Source: DATHGT01 sp035317605
Lineage (GTDB): Bacteria > Methylomirabilota > Methylomirabilia > Rokubacteriales > CSP1-6
Length of the DNA stretch: 15,267 nt
Assembly (NCBI GenBank): GCA_035317605.1
Contig: DATHGT010000208.1
Location: 1-15,267 of the forward strand
Direction: 5' to 3'
The notes beneath the pieces were generated by a model, which was not told the origin of the DNA, made no database searches, and was given only the letters and a program-made list of their open reading frames with translations. The first letter of the stretch is position 1. Every line of letters starts with the position of its first letter. Position numbers and translations under genes: made by a program. Below, in pieces: positions 13,957-15,267 of the stretch.

Positions 13957-15267
13957 ATGAGCATCGACATCGTTGCCACCTCAGAGCCCGTTGCCAAGAT
14001 GGACCAGCTAGGCAATGAGATCGCCGAGCTGTCCGCGCATCTCGAAGCGGCCACCGCGCACCTGCTCGCTCTCATTCGCGAGTTCGACGCTCGCGGCGGG
14101 TGGAACCACGGCTTCCGCTCGTACGCGCACTGGCTGGCCTGGCGCGTCGGGATGGATCTCGGCGCTGCCCGTCAGCGGGTGCGGGTGGCCCGCGCGCTCG
14201 GCTCGTTGCCTCTCCTCGCCGACGCTCTCGCTCACGGAGAGCTGTCCTACGCCAAGGTGCGGGCGCTGACCCGCATAGCCACACCCGAGATCGAGGAGCG
14301 ATTGCTTGCGATTGGCAAGGCCGGCACCGCCTGCCACGTCGAGCGCATCGTCCGCGGCTGGCGCCGGGTCGACGCAGCCGCCGAAGCTCGCGAGACGACT
14401 CAGCGTCATAAGAGCCGCGCGCTGCACGTGTACCAAGACCAAGACGGCATGGTCGTCGTCCGGGGAAGGCTCACGCCGGAAGCGGGCGCCGCGCTGATGC
14501 AAGCGCTGGCCGCGGCACGCGAGACGCTGTATCAGCAGGCTCGCGCTGAGAGCGCGGCCGCCCTGCTCGGAGACGCTTCCGCGGAAACGCCCCCGATGGC
14601 TCAGCAGCAGGCGGACGCTCTGGCGCTGCTCGCCGAGACCGCTCTACATCACGGTCTCGATCCGGGCGCGCCGGGCGAGCGCTATCAGGTCGCCGTTCAC
14701 GTTGACGCAGCAGTCCTCCTAGATCCTGAAGCAGCCGGGCAATCCGTGCTCGAAGGCGGGACACACGTTTCCGCGGAAACGTCCCGCCGTCTGGCCTGCG
14801 ACGCGAGTCGCGTCGTGATGCGGCACGACGCGGACGGGCACATCGTGGAAGTCGGCGCGCGGACACGCACCATTCCGCCGGCGATACGGCGCGCGCTGCA
14901 TCACCGCGACCGAGGCTGCCGATTTCCGGGCTGCGGCGTGATGTTCGGCCAAGGCCATCACATCCGCCACTGGGCCAATGGCGGTCCCACCACGCTCTCC
15001 AACCTCACGATGCTCTGCCGCCGTCATCACCGCGCCGTTCACGAAGAGGGCTACCAGGTGGAGCGACAGTCCAACGGTGAGTTACGATTCCGAACCCCAT
15101 ACGGAAGGTTGCTGCCCGACGTCCCGATTCCATCAGCCGTACCCGACGATCCCGTCAAAGCGCTTCGAGCGCGGAACGAAGCCGCTGGGCTGAATCTAGA
15201 CGCCCAAACGACGCGGCCGGGTTGGCGGTGGGAGCGCCTCGACGTCGGCTGGGCGATCGACGTGTTG
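13957..15267 (+). CDS. DUF222 / HNH endonuclease (13E12-repeat type), 3' end beyond window
   Basis: An uninterrupted reading frame of 437 codons, open at the right edge. The N-terminal half is the DUF222 helical domain (for example WNHGFRSYAHWLAWRVGMDLG, about 49-69, with W59 and W62, and a LSYAKVRALTRIA segment near 96). VSAETSRRLACDASRVV (271-287) leads into the HNH nuclease domain: C321-x4-C326, the H334-H335 pair, N349, C354 and H357-H358 in CRRHHRAVHEEGY, which bind the zinc and the catalytic metal. The closing LDVGWAIDVL resembles the usual end of these proteins, so few residues are probably missing. Such genes are found in multiple copies in many actinobacterial and soil genomes; their biological role is not established. 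Codons such as CTA, TTG, ATA and CAA are more frequent than in the left-hand operon, consistent with a different origin. Confidence 0.92.
   Translation, partial: MSIDIVATSEPVAKMDQLGNEIAELSAHLEAATAHLLALIREFDARGGWNHGFRSYAHWLAWRVGMDLGAARQRVRVARALGSLPLLADALAHGELSYAKVRALTRIATPEIEERLLAIGKAGTACHVERIVRGWRRVDAAAEARETTQRHKSRALHVYQDQDGMVVVRGRLTPEAGAALMQALAAARETLYQQARAESAAALLGDASAETPPMAQQQADALALLAETALHHGLDPGAPGERYQVAVHVDAAVLLDPEAAGQSVLEGGTHVSAETSRRLACDASRVVMRHDADGHIVEVGARTRTIPPAIRRALHHRDRGCRFPGCGVMFGQGHHIRHWANGGPTTLSNLTMLCRRHHRAVHEEGYQVERQSNGELRFRTPYGRLLPDVPIPSAVPDDPVKALRARNEAAGLNLDAQTTRPGWRWERLDVGWAIDVL
14575..14590. repeat. Copy 1 of a repeated 16-mer with palindromic core
   Basis: CGCTTCCGCGGAAACG differs from the copy at 14766-14781 by one base. 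Its core TTCCGCGGAA is self-complementary. It encodes part of SAET within the HNH protein, at a place where that tetrapeptide also recurs. Confidence 0.6.
14765..14782. repeat. 18-bp perfect palindrome inside the HNH gene
   Basis: ACGTTTCCGCGGAAACGT is exactly self-complementary over 18 bases. It encodes the VSAET segment just before the nuclease domain. A near-identical 16-mer occurs 191 bases upstream at 14575-14590. Confidence 0.75.

Overview
The window is G+C-rich bacterial DNA with dense, tightly packed genes. Gene content (a tetrahydrofolate C1 module tied to a molybdenum formate dehydrogenase, plus a DUF222-HNH endonuclease) suggests an uncultivated soil or sediment bacterium. My best guess is Candidatus Rokubacteria/Methylomirabilota or a relative, but this rests on family resemblance only; there is no rRNA or marker gene here.

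Left two thirds (1-10366, minus strand): one apparent eight-gene operon, read right to left. It begins with a small T4MO-type Rieske ferredoxin (10061-10366). Next come the catalytic subunit of a cysteine-type, NAD-linked formate dehydrogenase (7318-10011), formate-tetrahydrofolate ligase Fhs (5592-7286), a YyaL/SSP411-like protein without its usual thioredoxin domain but with a signal peptide (3982-5559), and a TmoF-like ferredoxin/flavin reductase (2948-3985). The operon ends with an FchA/cyclodeaminase-like methenyl-THF cyclohydrolase (2349-2951), a fused FdsG-FdsB (NuoE-NuoF) diaphorase subunit (250-2352), and the start of a glutamate formiminotransferase cut by the window edge (1-173). 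Three successive junctions are 4-base stop/start overlaps using ATG, TTG and GTG. Together the genes can interconvert methenyl-THF, formyl-THF, formate and CO2 + NADH. The Rieske ferredoxin and the reductase look like the electron-transfer half of a multicomponent oxygenase whose hydroxylase is not in the window.

Right third (10407-15267, plus strand): a divergently transcribed MFS exporter (10407-11606) whose start codon is only 40 bases from that of the Rieske gene. After it come an inverted repeat and a good sigma70-like promoter, an extended SDR resembling uronate dehydrogenases (11751-12617), a luciferase-like flavin/F420 oxidoreductase (12661-13692), a gene-free stretch of 264 bases, and a DUF222-HNH (13E12-type) endonuclease still open at the right edge (13957-15267). 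The last gene has looser codon use than the operon and contains two copies of a palindrome-containing 16-mer.

The most notable point is the mixed operon: the two halves of an FTCD-like system, Fhs, a subunit-fused formate dehydrogenase and an orphan oxygenase electron-transfer pair under apparently common control. No tRNA, rRNA, CRISPR array, insertion sequence or origin was seen.
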